Below are positions 45,357-56,259 of a stretch of DNA of 64,000 nucleotides, piece by piece. Every line of letters begins with the position of its first letter. The stretch's first letter is position 1. The DNA is from Ceratorhiza oryzae-sativae (taxonomy: Eukaryota; Basidiomycota; Agaricomycetes; Cantharellales; Ceratobasidiaceae). The stretch covers positions 62,001 to 126,000 of the forward strand of contig JARWMV010000232.1 in NCBI GenBank assembly GCA_030998015.1, in the 5' to 3' direction. Both the position numbers and the translations under genes were made by a program. The notes beneath the pieces are model-generated. The model worked only from the letters and a program-made list of their open reading frames with translations. It was not told the origin of the DNA and did no database searches.

Positions 45357-46662
45357 TGTTATGGACCACTAACATATTCTATTATTTTAGTCTGCTCTGC
45401 CAACCTCAAGCGATGCCTCTGTAATTAATTTGTGAAATACTTGAACTTGTATGCACTCCAAATTGTACTATTTTCCATTTCATTAAATAGTACAAATTTC
45501 CCGCTTTCCAACGTATATTTTATTAAGTTTTTACAATAAGATCTCAGAGAGATACAGAGGTTGCAATATTTCCTCTTATCAGGAGATATTGATTACAACA
45601 TTGCACCACTCATATATTGGCAACCGCTTGCGCTATCAAAGCGATCTTATGCTCTATCGATAGCTAATCTTCGGCGGTATCTGCTGCCCGAAGATTGTCG
45701 CGATCCACCAGATCCTCATGCCGGAATGGCCTGAAGATCATTAGAATCTTACTGGACCATCAATCAAGACCTAATGACTCCAGTGAGTCAGGAGAGCCTT
45801 CCAAATTGATCCAGAAGCTTCTCTGACTCACTTTATGACTCACTGAGATGTAGCCTCCATTCATTACATGTATATACTATGATAATATGATCTACAAGCC
45901 AATAGCAGGTCTCAGATGCATCAATGCCTTTGATCCACACCCTGTCTTTACTCTCATATCCTATACTGGGCTAGGGTGTACCCCAAGTATAGCAGTACCC
46001 TCTTTTGATGATTGCACTGGCATGCATGCATCTATTTGGCTCTGGAATGCCCTCCTCAGGGTATAAAAGGACCTCCTCTGAGGCCCTTCCAGACCACTCT
46101 CCTCTACTCAACCCAGACCAGTTATTGGTTTCTTTTCTCTTTCTATTTTTCTCTTGTCTGTGTGTGATTTCTTGTATAACTAGTACTGAGGAATAAAGTA
46201 CCATATTAGTTATATACTGTTTGATTCATTGTATCTTATATACAGAGTTATATAAGGATACAATATTGCCTGATTGAGTGTGACATTAAGTACCAGCTAT
46301 TAGAGGAAATCTAAGTACCTGTAGCTGAGGAAGTACATGCATTAGGCAGCCCACCATCTATCCTATAAGCTATCACTTAAGTCTAGTATTAAGATTAGTA
46401 TCAGTTAGTCCAAGCAACTAGGGCTGAACTACATTTAAGATATCTAAGGGAACCTGACCATAGTAGTCTTGCTCTTTATACCTATAAATTAGTCAGTTTA
46501 CACTGTGAAAGATTAAGACTACCTTGAGTGTTACTTGATTGCATTGCAACTACTTTGAGCCTTCTTACTCTAGTCTAAGAAGTGTTGAGTATGATTAGTG
46601 TATACTAACATATCAACATTTGCTTAAGCTCTAGATATTCAAGTGTACCCTGACCCATAACA
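45357..46662 (-). mobile_element. Solo LTR, family C (1.3 kb), in E1 aORF
   Basis: 1306 bp, TGTTATGGACC...CCATAACA, with perfect duplication aatgc (45352-45356, 46663-46667). It is a long LTR containing a TATA-bearing region (gtataaaagg around 46060). The inverted partner copy is at 59549-60864. Confidence 0.9.
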
Positions 46663-48644
46663 AATGCACTGGCAACAATGTTGGCTAGCTTCAATGTTGA
46701 TACTGATGTAACAATGGGGACTGGCAAGGATGCTGGTGTAACAGCCCCTCAGGGCTACCAGGTGAGCAGCATTGCTGCTCAAGCCAATAATATGGCTAAT
46801 ACGCAATTGGAGCTTGCCCAATTGCAAGCAGAGATCATGTGACTACATGCAGAACTTACTCAAGCAGAGCAGATGCTCCAGTTGTTGCAAGAGGAGGCCT
46901 GCACAACACAGGAGTTTTATACCATGGCACAGAAGACAGTGGAGCTGCACACAGATGCTAAGGACCTCTGCAAAGATGTGTTGACATATCATTGAGCAGC
47001 TTGCCAAGCTGAAGAAACACTTGACCAGGAGCATGAACAATGGCAACTAGATTGCAAAGATCTCATCAAGCAGATTGATGAGCTACATCAAGCCTGCTTG
47101 CAGGATTACTTGATGCCAAGCTCTACAGCACCACCATGAGCAGCCCCAGGTCTGTATGAAGACCCATTGTATTATGAAGAAGAGGATGATGACCTCTATG
47201 CTGATGTGCTGATGAACCCATCAGCCTCACTCCCACAGCCAGTGCAACTGGCTGTTCAACCCAATGTGCCAGTGCTGCTGGCCCCCACTACCACACCCAC
47301 CAGGGTAACGCCAGTCATGCCAGCCCCACTGACACCTCCTGTCTCAGGCCCTTCTCAGGGCCCACATACATACTTGGGGGTAACCTGAGATCTCCCTGTG
47401 AATCTGCATGGGAGCACTGTGTATCACAGCTATACCTGATCCAAGGCTGCATATAGGCCAGTACTGGAGGTTGCACTAGTACCCCTGGGCCAACCAGGAG
47501 CCTCAGGTGAGCCTGAGGTGGATTCCTCAAGCAGTCTGAAGTGCAGACCAACAGATGAGTCACATGTGAGCAACAATTATGCACCCTGGGGTGGCACTGG
47601 GGTGGCTTCAGCTGCAGACACAGCAGGTGGACACTGTTCCATTCAAAGTCTGGCTGAAGGGCAGATGTAGTGAGTTTCAAGGGAGGATCCCTTGAACAAG
47701 GACCACAGTGGGTGGTCAATACCAACAACCCTGAAGGGGCAGCATTGTGGTGTGCACACAACACACAAGAGATACACTCTGTTTTTAATGGACCATCATT
47801 GACCTGGGTCAACTTGACCCTCTTTAGCCTCCAGCAAGGCCTATTGCAGCAGGCACATCTTGTGCCACACAAATATAGGTCTGCAGCTCACCAGGAGGTG
47901 ATCTGCATTGGTATGCTCCATGAGTGTAATTACAATCACCCTATACAGGGTTTGGACCATGTATTGCCAGGCATGCAGATTGGTGAGTGCAGGATGCTTA
48001 GTAGTGTCAATATGTCTGTCCTGCACAAAGTGCAAGCAATCTGTCCCAGCAGATGGTTGTTTATTGCTCAACATGTTGAGCAAATTATGATTGACATTTT
48101 TTCCTGCCCAGGAACTTACAAGTGGGGAGTGGCTCAACTTGATGCTACTGCATCAAGGGATATATTCAGCAATCTGCTGAACATGACTGTCCTTACAGAC
48201 AAGATGTGCATAAACACATTGCATTTCCTGACTCCTGAGTTGGTGACCCCCCTCCAAGTCAATCAATGGCTCTGGAGGACTCTTCATCTCCCCTGGTTGA
48301 TTGCCTGGGTAACTTTTGAGCTGTTCTACCAACAGCAGGTGCAACATACTGTTGCTACCCAACAATTGGCTGAGCTAGCCAATTCCCCTGGAGTACCAGA
48401 GGATGTGGTTTCATTCACCCAGATGGTGACAGCCCCCAGCCAGGTTTTACCTGCATGGCAAAACTTTGTATTTTCCATACAACAGGTGTTCATGATCCAC
48501 AATTTAGAGCAGATGATTTGGGCCATCCCAGTGTCCCTGGCCCCATCACTGACTGTGCACACACAGTCTGACATCCTCTGTGCAGACTTGTCACACAGTG
48601 ATATAGGCAGCATATATGTTGCCTGGATCCTGGAGAACATCTGG

Positions 48645-50009
48645 GTAAGCATTTTGCACTGAAATTTTGCACACAGAAATTTCAGCATTTTTTTGGCTCT
48701 GGCTCCCACAGTTTCAGCATTGCAGGAGTGGGAACAGACAAAATCTGCTGAACGGTATTTTTTGCATATTTTTAGCTGGAGATTTGAGTGAATTGCAAGG
48801 CAAAAGATGCTACTATGTACAACTGCATCAGAATGAGAAAAATGACTGACCTGAAACACCACCACATTCTAATACAAACTGTGCCATAAAAAAGAGAAAA
48901 TCCGCAGCTCTCAGAAGACACATTCACCCCCACACAACCAAATTTCCCTGGTTCAAAAATAAGGGAACAATATCCAAGGGGTATTTACCCCTGAAATCTA
49001 CCACAGGCACTAAGGAATCTAGCCATACAAAAGCTACTCCCTTGAGTGCGCCGACTAGTCATATATATAGGTAGCTTAAATACAAAATCTTAGAGCATTC
49101 CAATCATGGGAACATGGTGAAACAAGGGGGGACACCCAACAGGGGCTGAAATCACACTAAGTCCCCCCCTACAGTGTTACTGAGTGGTTTATAGCAAATT
49201 TCCATGAGTACAATCTACTCCAAGTGCCTTAAAACCATATATCGCATGTCCACTGTGTATCTAAAGTCCAACAGTTAAGTGTGCATTGAGTAATTTGGTT
49301 GTGGCAGACTGGGTGTTATGTGCTTGTTGCAGCATGTCAGTTCATGTGCATCCAAGGTGGCTACCAGTGAGATAATTTGTGAGTAGAGGTTTTCAAGTAC
49401 TCTGATCAATCTGGCTTCATAGACTTTACCTCAAACCTCTTGGTTTCCTCAGGCTGCACACATGGAGGGAATAGGGGTTTGTGTCACCCCTCTTTGGTGA
49501 TTTCTCATCTGTCACTGATTGGATTTACTTCTAATCCAATATATAATATCTTATACCTCACAGAAAGTACATCGCATAAAAGGAATCATGATATTGCTCT
49601 CACATGGCTGGCACTGAGGGGTGCAATTCCCCCTGAATATTTCTTATATGTATTTTACCTGTTGGACTGTCTATATGATTTATTTTCACATAAGTAAATA
49701 TATAATTAGAACCAGATCAATCATGCACATTTATTAAGCCACTTATCAAGTAGTTGTGGTGGGGTTTGTGGTTGTCTCAAATGCACTGTGAGCCTCCATG
49801 CAGCAATTCCACTGTGTAAACCCCATCCTGCTCCTCCTGAGCATGCTGGCAGCTGCAGGAACTTGCAGGAAGGACCCTAGCTGCCAGCACACTGCCAGAG
49901 TGTCAAAAATCCAGTGGAATTCCTGCTTTCTGCATGCAGGAGCAGGAGCAGGAGCCATGAAAACCCAAATGTGCTGAATTTCAGCATATTTTCAGCATGA
50001 CATGCTTAC
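48645..50009. mobile_element. Non-autonomous DNA element in E1 aORF
   Basis: Begins GTAAGCAT and ends ATGCTTAC, with looser subterminal similarity (ggctctggctccc / ggctcctgctcc). Flanks are atctgg (48639-48644) and atccag (50010-50015), which differ only as TG against CA, so the duplication was probably atccgg (6 bp). 1365 bp, no transposase domain recognised. Subterminal GGCTC-type strings recall fungal hAT elements, but a 6-bp duplication does not fit the hAT norm of 8. Confidence 0.6.
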
Positions 50010-50065
50010 ATCCAGGTGATGTTCTTGCCATGTTTTACCACAGCTCTCTCCACTTGGGGACAAGA

Positions 50066-50575
50066 TGTCAGAGCTACGACCTGAACAGTAATGTCAAACA
50101 CCTAAGTGGTGATGACAAGCCTATGGGCAGCGATGCCAGAGGCTTTACTGACAACGTCTAAGGTGGGACGTGCAGTGAGGGTGCGATGAGACACAAGGAG
50201 GTAGGGTAGTAGGTGCACTTGTCCTTAAGAGGACTGGGCAGGGACTATGGACTGGTAAGTCACACAGGTAGTAGAGGGGATACGACAGGAGGTCAAGTTC
50301 TGAGGCTTAAGGCTCTCAGACTCTCCCTTATATATTCATGGCCAAGGCAGTACAAATCAAATACCAGGACCAATAAGAAGCTAACAGTGCCACGTCACTA
50401 CAGAACATTCCGGTAACACCAAACATTGAGTCAACAACAACAGGGTCACGTGACATGAAGGTAAATAGACCGCATATATCTGACTAAACAGGACTTGTCC
50501 AAAGTATTGTAAAAGGAAGTTATAAAAATATAGAAAATTCATAATAAAATTGTGCTCATGGTCTAGGCCATGACA
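50066..50575 (-). repeat. Gypsy-1 3' LTR
   Basis: 510 bp, on the element strand TGTCATGGCC...GCTCTGACA. A run of G followed by aag (element strand, 50585-50576) is the polypurine tract that abuts it. Confidence 0.95.
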
Positions 50576-50586
50576 CTTCCCCCCCA

Positions 50587-53500
50587 TTAAGGCCCAGGCG
50601 CGTCAGGGTGATCTCGGTGGAAATTGGATAATGCTTCCGGTGCATTCTTGAGATGGGCTTTAGGTTCCCAACTATTTTCTTCTGCGCCGTAGCCTTTCCA
50701 GCTGACATAATATTCGAGTCTCCGACTGACTTTGTGTGAGTCCAGGATACGCTCCACTTCATATTGTTCCTCTCCTTCAGGGGTTATTACCATGGGTACT
50801 GGGACAGGGTCCCTTTGGTAATCGTCCACTGGCTTAGGATACAGAAGGGCAGTATGGAAAACTGGGTACACTTTCATGGACTTGGGTAAATCCAATTTAA
50901 ATGTATATTTCCCGATTTGTTCAACGACCTTGTAGGGACCGAAGCGCCTATTATCCAACTTTTTGGATGGTCTGATGGTTTTGATATTTGATCCGTCTAA
51001 GAAAACCTTTGAGCCTACTTCGATCTTGGTTGCCTCACGATGCTTCCGGTTGTAGTATTCTGAGTAAGTGCAATTTGCAATCGTGAGTGCAGCCTTGGCC
51101 TCTTCATGGATAGTTTTGAGGTGATCGGCATATTCATTGGCTTGAGGGACACTGCTTCCTTTGGTATTCCCGACTGTAAAGTCTGGATTGTAGCCATAGC
51201 AGGCAAAGAACGGAGTATGTTTTGATCCAGCATGTTTCCCATTGTTATACGCAAATTCCCCCAGAGGTAGCGCAGCAACCCAGTCCGTCTGCCGATGGTT
51301 TATATAATGACGCAGATAGATTTCGATGAACTGGTTGAGTCTTTCACTTTGGCTGTCTACCTGTGGTTGGTAGGCCGTGGAATAATGTGGCTCTATACCG
51401 AGGCAACTGTATACTTGGCGTAGGAATTTGGCGTTGAAGTTGGGGCCGCAGTCAGAGATTGTTTTTCGGGGAAGTCCATGTAGTTTCCAGACAAAGTTTA
51501 CAAACAGGTTTGCGACATCTACTGCAGTGGCGTTTGAGTGAGTTGGTATAAAGTGCACCATCTTCGATAAACGATCAACCACCGTGAGTATTGTGTCATA
51601 ACCTTCGGACATCGGCAATCCAACAATCAGGTCGTAAGTGATTTCCTCCCAGGGTTTATTGGGTAAGTCTATAGGTTGGAGTAGACCCAGAGGAGCCTGA
51701 TTTGAATGCTTGTTGCAGATGCACGAGTCGCATGCCTGGACATATTTGACAATGGACTTTTTCATTCCCGACCAATAGTAATCCCTTGATACAAGGTCTA
51801 AGGTTCGGAAGTGCCCTGGGTGCCCTGCTGCAGGATTATCATGCCGGCTTTCTATTACTGCACGTCTGATTTCTAACTCGCTTGGTACGTAGATTTGGTC
51901 GTGATAGTACAGCAAGTCATTTTCAAGACGCCAGCCTTTAACCGGGATGTCTTCCTCAAGGGACTTGAGGATCTTGGATACGGACTTATCATCTGGTAAC
52001 GCATCCCTTATCATATCATTGAGGGAGTGGTCAGTCAGGATTGCCGAAATAAAAAGCTCAGGGCTGATAAGCGGCGGGATTTCACCCCCCTCTTTAAGTG
52101 CCTGTTCCCGGAGGTCTTCTCGACAGGAGAGGATGTCCGCTTTGCCATTTTGTGCCCCTGAGCGGTATTTGATCCTATAATTGTAATCGGCTAGGAATCC
52201 CATCCACCTTGCTTGTCTTCGATTCAGTTCCCTTTTTGTCTGGAAGAATTCTAAGTTCTTGTGATCCGACAGTACTTTAATTGGGATTACTGATCCTTCA
52301 AGCAAGTGACGCCATTCTTTGAACGCCCTTATCATTGCCAGCAACTCTTTGTCATGTATATCGTAGTTACGTTCGGCTGGTGATAGGGTTTTGGAATAAA
52401 ATGCCACTGGATGTAGTTTTCCGTCCTTGCCTAACTGATTGAGGATTGCACCAGTGGCGTAGTCAGAAGCGTCGCATTCCAGGGTGAATTCCTTGGTGAC
52501 GTCAGGTTGGATGAGGATGGGGGATTCTACTAGGGCTCTTTTAAGAATGTTAAATGAGCTTTCTTCGTTTTGACCCCACCGCCAAGGATTTTCTTTGCGG
52601 AGTAGTTGGTAGAGCGGATATGCTCGTCCAGCAAAGTCCTCGATGAATTTGCGGTAGTAGTTCACGAATCCTAGGAATTCCTGCACGCCTTTCACGGTTT
52701 TTGGTGTTGCCCAATTCACCGCTTCCGTGATTTTTGCCGGGTTAGCTCGGACTCCTTCGCCGTTAGCGATGACGCCTAGATATTCCACTTCAGGAGCACT
52801 GAATACGCATTTAGACAAGTTGCAGTATAGTTGATGAAGCCTTAATCGGCGTAATACTTCTGCAACATGCTTGGCGTGATCTTCCAAGTTTTTCGAGAAT
52901 ATAAGGATGTCGTCTAGGTATACAATTACGTAGACATCTAGGATATCTCGGAAGATTTCATTCATGAAGTTTTGGAACGCGGCTGGAGCGTTGCATAGTC
53001 CAAACGGCATTACCAGGTATTCAAACAGGCCGTACTTTGTTTTGAACGCGGTTTTCCATTCGTCGCCTTCCTTGATCCGAACAAGATTATAACCCCATTT
53101 CAGATCCAAGGTAGTGAAAACTTGTGCACCCCGTAATTTCTCCACCAATGTAGATATTAGTGGAATGGGGTACGAGTTTTTAACTGTATTTTCATTAAGC
53201 GCACGATAGTCGACACACATTCTCCTTTTGCCATTCTTTTTGGGTACGAAGATCACCGGGGAGCTATAACGTGACTTGGATGGTCTAATTAATCCTTTGT
53301 CAAGCTGCTCTTTGAGTATCTGGCAAAGTTCTTCATCATCCGAAGGGCATAAGGGATATACGGGTCCTTTAACTGGTTTTTGGGGATCTTGGAGGGCTAT
53401 CTCCAGATCATATGGACGATGGGGAGGTAATTCCGTCACCACATTATCGTCTGCAAAAATATCCGAGTAGTCTCGGTATTCGACTGGGATGCCTTCAAGT

Positions 53501-54033
53501 GGTTTTGAAGCCACGACACCTCCAGGGTCAGATTCAAACGGATCCAAATGACCACCAATATTACCAAAGACTACATTTGACGTGGGAACACAATTTTTAA
53601 TACAAAAGGCAGAATTAAAATCAACACGTTTTATAGGCCAGTCAATATGAGGATTATGTAACTTGAGCCATGACATTCCTAGTACTAAACTATGTCTACC
53701 TATGTCTGCTACGTTACAAATCAACTGCTCTTTATGACTACCAATTTCTAATATAAATGTACATTCTGAATTGACAAGTCCAGAACTGATTTCACGACCA
53801 TCAATAACTTTTAATTTTTTTGGGTTTTTCTTTTTATGAGTTGGTATTTTGTATTCCAAGATGAGGCGTGGGTGGATGAAGCAAGATGAAGCTCCTGAGT
53901 CTATCATGGCCCATCCATGCAGTCTCTTCATACGATTCAAGCTTTTACTATCAGGAGCGGTCTGGACTGGAGATGCAATAAAGAATATATTTAAAGGAGA
54001 TACGTTATCTACAGCATAAATTTCCAGGTCCAT
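50587..54033 (-). CDS. Gypsy-1 Pol: protease, RT, RNase H, integrase, chromodomain
   Basis: 1148 residues without a stop. Retropepsin active site AMIDSGASSCFI (near residue 45). RT with FVPKKNGKRRMCVDYRALNE, TTLDLKWGYNLVRI and VYLDDILIFS (YLDD near 372). RNase H TLECDASDYATG and YDIHDKELLAMI. Integrase zinc domain HDNPAAGHPGHF...CDSCICNKH (about 730-780). Catalytic core TYDLIVG, TISDCGPNF and QVDSQSERLN (about 798, 860, 895). C-terminal chromodomain VERILDSHKVSRRLEYYVSWKGY...SWEP. This is the sushi/Tf1-type chromovirus arrangement. The usual DRGPNF reads DCGPNF. The frame is open upstream to 54093, overlapping Gag by 25 nt in the -1 frame, so translation may rely on frameshifting rather than the ATG. 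Confidence 0.95.
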   Translation of the reverse strand: MDLEIYAVDNVSPLNIFFIASPVQTAPDSKSLNRMKRLHGWAMIDSGASSCFIHPRLILEYKIPTHKKKNPKKLKVIDGREISSGLVNSECTFILEIGSHKEQLICNVADIGRHSLVLGMSWLKLHNPHIDWPIKRVDFNSAFCIKNCVPTSNVVFGNIGGHLDPFESDPGGVVASKPLEGIPVEYRDYSDIFADDNVVTELPPHRPYDLEIALQDPQKPVKGPVYPLCPSDDEELCQILKEQLDKGLIRPSKSRYSSPVIFVPKKNGKRRMCVDYRALNENTVKNSYPIPLISTLVEKLRGAQVFTTLDLKWGYNLVRIKEGDEWKTAFKTKYGLFEYLVMPFGLCNAPAAFQNFMNEIFRDILDVYVIVYLDDILIFSKNLEDHAKHVAEVLRRLRLHQLYCNLSKCVFSAPEVEYLGVIANGEGVRANPAKITEAVNWATPKTVKGVQEFLGFVNYYRKFIEDFAGRAYPLYQLLRKENPWRWGQNEESSFNILKRALVESPILIQPDVTKEFTLECDASDYATGAILNQLGKDGKLHPVAFYSKTLSPAERNYDIHDKELLAMIRAFKEWRHLLEGSVIPIKVLSDHKNLEFFQTKRELNRRQARWMGFLADYNYRIKYRSGAQNGKADILSCREDLREQALKEGGEIPPLISPELFISAILTDHSLNDMIRDALPDDKSVSKILKSLEEDIPVKGWRLENDLLYYHDQIYVPSELEIRRAVIESRHDNPAAGHPGHFRTLDLVSRDYYWSGMKKSIVKYVQACDSCICNKHSNQAPLGLLQPIDLPNKPWEEITYDLIVGLPMSEGYDTILTVVDRLSKMVHFIPTHSNATAVDVANLFVNFVWKLHGLPRKTISDCGPNFNAKFLRQVYSCLGIEPHYSTAYQPQVDSQSERLNQFIEIYLRHYINHRQTDWVAALPLGEFAYNNGKHAGSKHTPFFACYGYNPDFTVGNTKGSSVPQANEYADHLKTIHEEAKAALTIANCTYSEYYNRKHREATKIEVGSKVFLDGSNIKTIRPSKKLDNRRFGPYKVVEQIGKYTFKLDLPKSMKVYPVFHTALLYPKPVDDYQRDPVPVPMVITPEGEEQYEVERILDSHKVSRRLEYYVSWKGYGAEENSWEPKAHLKNAPEALSNFHRDHPDAPGP

Positions 54034-54068
54034 GTTTGGTTCCTCTGAGACGCTTGCTCTGTCTGCGT

Positions 54069-54093
54069 TCAGAGGTCCTCGTTTTCCGACTCC
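54069..54093 (-). promoter_or_regulatory. Gag/Pol overlap, possible -1 frameshift window
   Basis: The Pol frame has its last upstream stop at 54094-54096 and the Gag stop is at 54069-54071. Only these 25 nt are open in both frames, with Pol at -1. The string cggaaaacg in it is A-rich but is not a canonical slippery heptamer. Confidence 0.4.
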
Positions 54094-55409
54094 TCATCAG
54101 ATAAAGTGGCGCCTTGCCCTGAATAGGGTTTGGATGGGCAGGCACTTGCGATATGTCCTCTTCCTCCGCAGTTATTGCAGATAAGAGGCTTTTTTCCTTT
54201 GCCCGCTGAGTCAAGGTCCATGGGTCCTGGACCTGATCCTTTGGTGAGTTGGGGAGCTGGAGGGGCGACGACGATTGGATGCGAATCTTTTTGGATTTGT
54301 TTGAAGGTTGTTTCTTCAGATGATCCGTCATTCCATTTGATCATGGGAATCGACTGTCCCTTGGCGTTGCGGTTTATAGCCGTGATTGTTCCTTTGCGAG
54401 CCTTGCCATCTGGACCAAGCGTGTACACCTTTTCCCCAACAGACATCTTTTCCCTGGCCTGGCCTTTGGGAGGAGCTGTTGACAGCAAGGTGGGAGCTTT
54501 GGTAGAGGTGCTAGCCACATTGGAAGAGGAAGATTTGGACGATGGGTTTTGTGCCTGGAACGACTCGATACGCTGATCGATTCTGAGTGCCTTGTCTGCG
54601 AGGGTTTGCAGGGTGACGTTGGCAGCCATATGATCGTAATCTTGGGCCACAAGGAATTCCTTGATCTTGACTGTAAGACCATTGTAGAAGTGATCGCGAA
54701 GGGATGCGTCGTTGTAGCCGAGGCCCTGGGAATATGTCTGGAAGTCTTTGAAGTATTCTTGGACCGAATTCTTTTGTTTGAGCGATTTGAATTTTGCCCT
54801 GAAGTTTTTGGTCTTGTTGGCGACGTTCCAGCAAGCGTTAAATTGGGTCCAGAAATCATTGACATTGTGAAGCCAAGTGACTGGATTGCCATTGATAACG
54901 TCATCTTCCAGATAGGGTTCCAGCCATTCGTGGGCTTTGCCATCCAGGCAGGAGATGATGTAAGCGATCTGCTCATCAGCAGTCGCAGAGGGATAGGAAG
55001 TCCACAGATAATGAGCCACTGCAACCCTGAAGGATACCGCCTTGTTTTTATCCGAACCATCGAATTTAGCAGGTGCCGATAACTTGGGTGCTCGAGTACG
55101 CGCAATAGAGGTGCTTGTACCAGGTGCTTGGACTGCAGCCTGGAGCGCGACTACATTTGTATCAAGGTTAGATAGGCTTGTATCGTGGTTCTGGAGAGTG
55201 GTATTGATAGTGGATAGTTCAGCCGATTGTTGATTGATGAATACCACCAGATTGTTGTTTATTGCAATCAGCGCGTCCTTGATTGTTTGGGTAAATGCTA
55301 ATAGGTCGGCTGGATCGGTGGGTATTTGAATCTGAGTGGCATCGAACTGAATCCAAGCGGGGGCAGGGTTTGGTGCGGACATAGCTAAAAAAGGGAGTGG
55401 GATGGACAA
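54069..55409 (-). CDS. Gypsy-1 Gag
   Basis: 446 residues from 55409 (MSIPLPFLAMSAPNPAPAW; a second Met at 55382 may be the true start). An N-terminal coiled coil (LVVFINQQSAELSTINTTLQNH) is followed by KLSAPAKFDGSDKNKAVSFR, the Gag capsid domain (IAYIISCLDGKAHEWLEPYL...FWTQFNACWG-like, LRDHFYNGLT), and a region with VYTLGPDGKARKGTI. A single zinc knuckle CNNCGGRGHIASAC follows, then an acidic end. It is intact and forms the virus-like particle. Its stop lies 25 nt inside the open Pol frame. Confidence 0.93.
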   Translation of the reverse strand: MSIPLPFLAMSAPNPAPAWIQFDATQIQIPTDPADLLAFTQTIKDALIAINNNLVVFINQQSAELSTINTTLQNHDTSLSNLDTNVVALQAAVQAPGTSTSIARTRAPKLSAPAKFDGSDKNKAVSFRVAVAHYLWTSYPSATADEQIAYIISCLDGKAHEWLEPYLEDDVINGNPVTWLHNVNDFWTQFNACWNVANKTKNFRAKFKSLKQKNSVQEYFKDFQTYSQGLGYNDASLRDHFYNGLTVKIKEFLVAQDYDHMAANVTLQTLADKALRIDQRIESFQAQNPSSKSSSSNVASTSTKAPTLLSTAPPKGQAREKMSVGEKVYTLGPDGKARKGTITAINRNAKGQSIPMIKWNDGSSEETTFKQIQKDSHPIVVAPPAPQLTKGSGPGPMDLDSAGKGKKPLICNNCGGRGHIASACPSKPYSGQGATLSDEESENEDL

Positions 55410-55735
55410 GTATGGTGGGTGCTCTTGAAGCCGGGATTTTCACTCTCAAACACTGTGGCTGCTCTGCTACCTAGCGTTGAACAATGACTACAACTAATCA
55501 ACAAGCCTTTGACAGGCATGATATAGAGCGTCTTTTTTGCAAGCGGGTAGTTTGCTGTCTGCGACACGTGCGGTGATGGACAAGAGTCCTAGGGTTGGGC
55601 GATAGGTACCGTCTGCCTTGTAGACACCTGTTACTGGATAGTCTCTTTCCGCTTTTGATTATTATGCGGTCCGAGCCTTTCTCCATTTCACAGTAGGCTA
55701 GTACAGGGGTACGTCTCAATCCCGAGTAATGAGGA

Positions 55736-55747
55736 AGAACTCGACCT
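55736..55747 (-). promoter_or_regulatory. Gypsy-1 primer-binding site (self-primer type)
   Basis: The element strand reads AGGTCGAGTTCT, two bases from the 5' LTR. The exact complement begins at 55985 in the LTR, 26 nt downstream of a TATATAA box (56018-56012). The spacing equals that in Gypsy-2. No tRNA 3'-end complement with the usual TGG start is present at this position. Confidence 0.8.
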
Positions 55748-55749
55748 AA

Positions 55750-56259
55750 TGTCAGAGCTACGACCTGAACAGTAACGTCAAACACCTAAGTGGTGATGAC
55801 AAGCCTATGGGCAGCGATGCCAGAGGCTTTACTGACAACGTCTAAGGTGGGACGTGCAGTGAGGGTGCGATGAGACGCAAGGAGGTAGGGTAGTAGGTGC
55901 ACTTGTCCTTAAGAGGACTGGGCAGGGACTATGGACTGGTAAGTCACACAGGTAGTAGAGGGGATACGACAGGAGGTCGAGTTCTGAGGCTTAAGGCTCT
56001 CAGACTCTCCCTTATATATTCATGGCCGAGGCAGTACAAATCAAATACCAGGACCAATAAGAAGCTAACAGTGCCACGTCACTACAGAACATTCCGGTAA
56101 CACCAAACATTGAGTCAACAACAACAGGGTCACGTGACATGAAGGTAAATAGACCGCATATATCTGACTAAACAGGACTTGTCCAAAGTATTGTAAAAGG
56201 AAGTTATAAAAATATAGAAAATTCATAATAAAATCGTGCTCATGGTCTAGGCCATGACA
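55750..56259 (-). repeat. Gypsy-1 5' LTR
   Basis: 510 bp with TATATAA at 56018-56012 on the element strand and predicted RNA start near 55985. Confidence 0.95.

Larger units (their letters stand above)
50066..56259 (-). mobile_element. Gypsy-1: intact chromovirus
   Basis: LTRs of 510 bp (50066-50575, 55750-56259) with perfect duplication caaga (50061-50065, 56260-56264). They differ at about five sites, each a CG in the right copy that is CA or TG in the left. Gag and Pol are fully open. The polypurine tract ggggggg aag and the primer-binding site are both present. It is CG-rich compared with everything around it. The youngest and potentially active element in the window. Confidence 0.96.

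Noticed and set aside
45271..48662. Calling the E1 aORF an env gene
   Set aside because: Position fits, but no signal peptide, membrane anchor or glycoprotein-like Cys pattern is visible.
49746..49958. Minus-strand frame MAPAPAPACRK... as a transposase piece
   Set aside because: Low-complexity start and no DDE or zinc motif. It lies in the subterminal region of the non-autonomous element.
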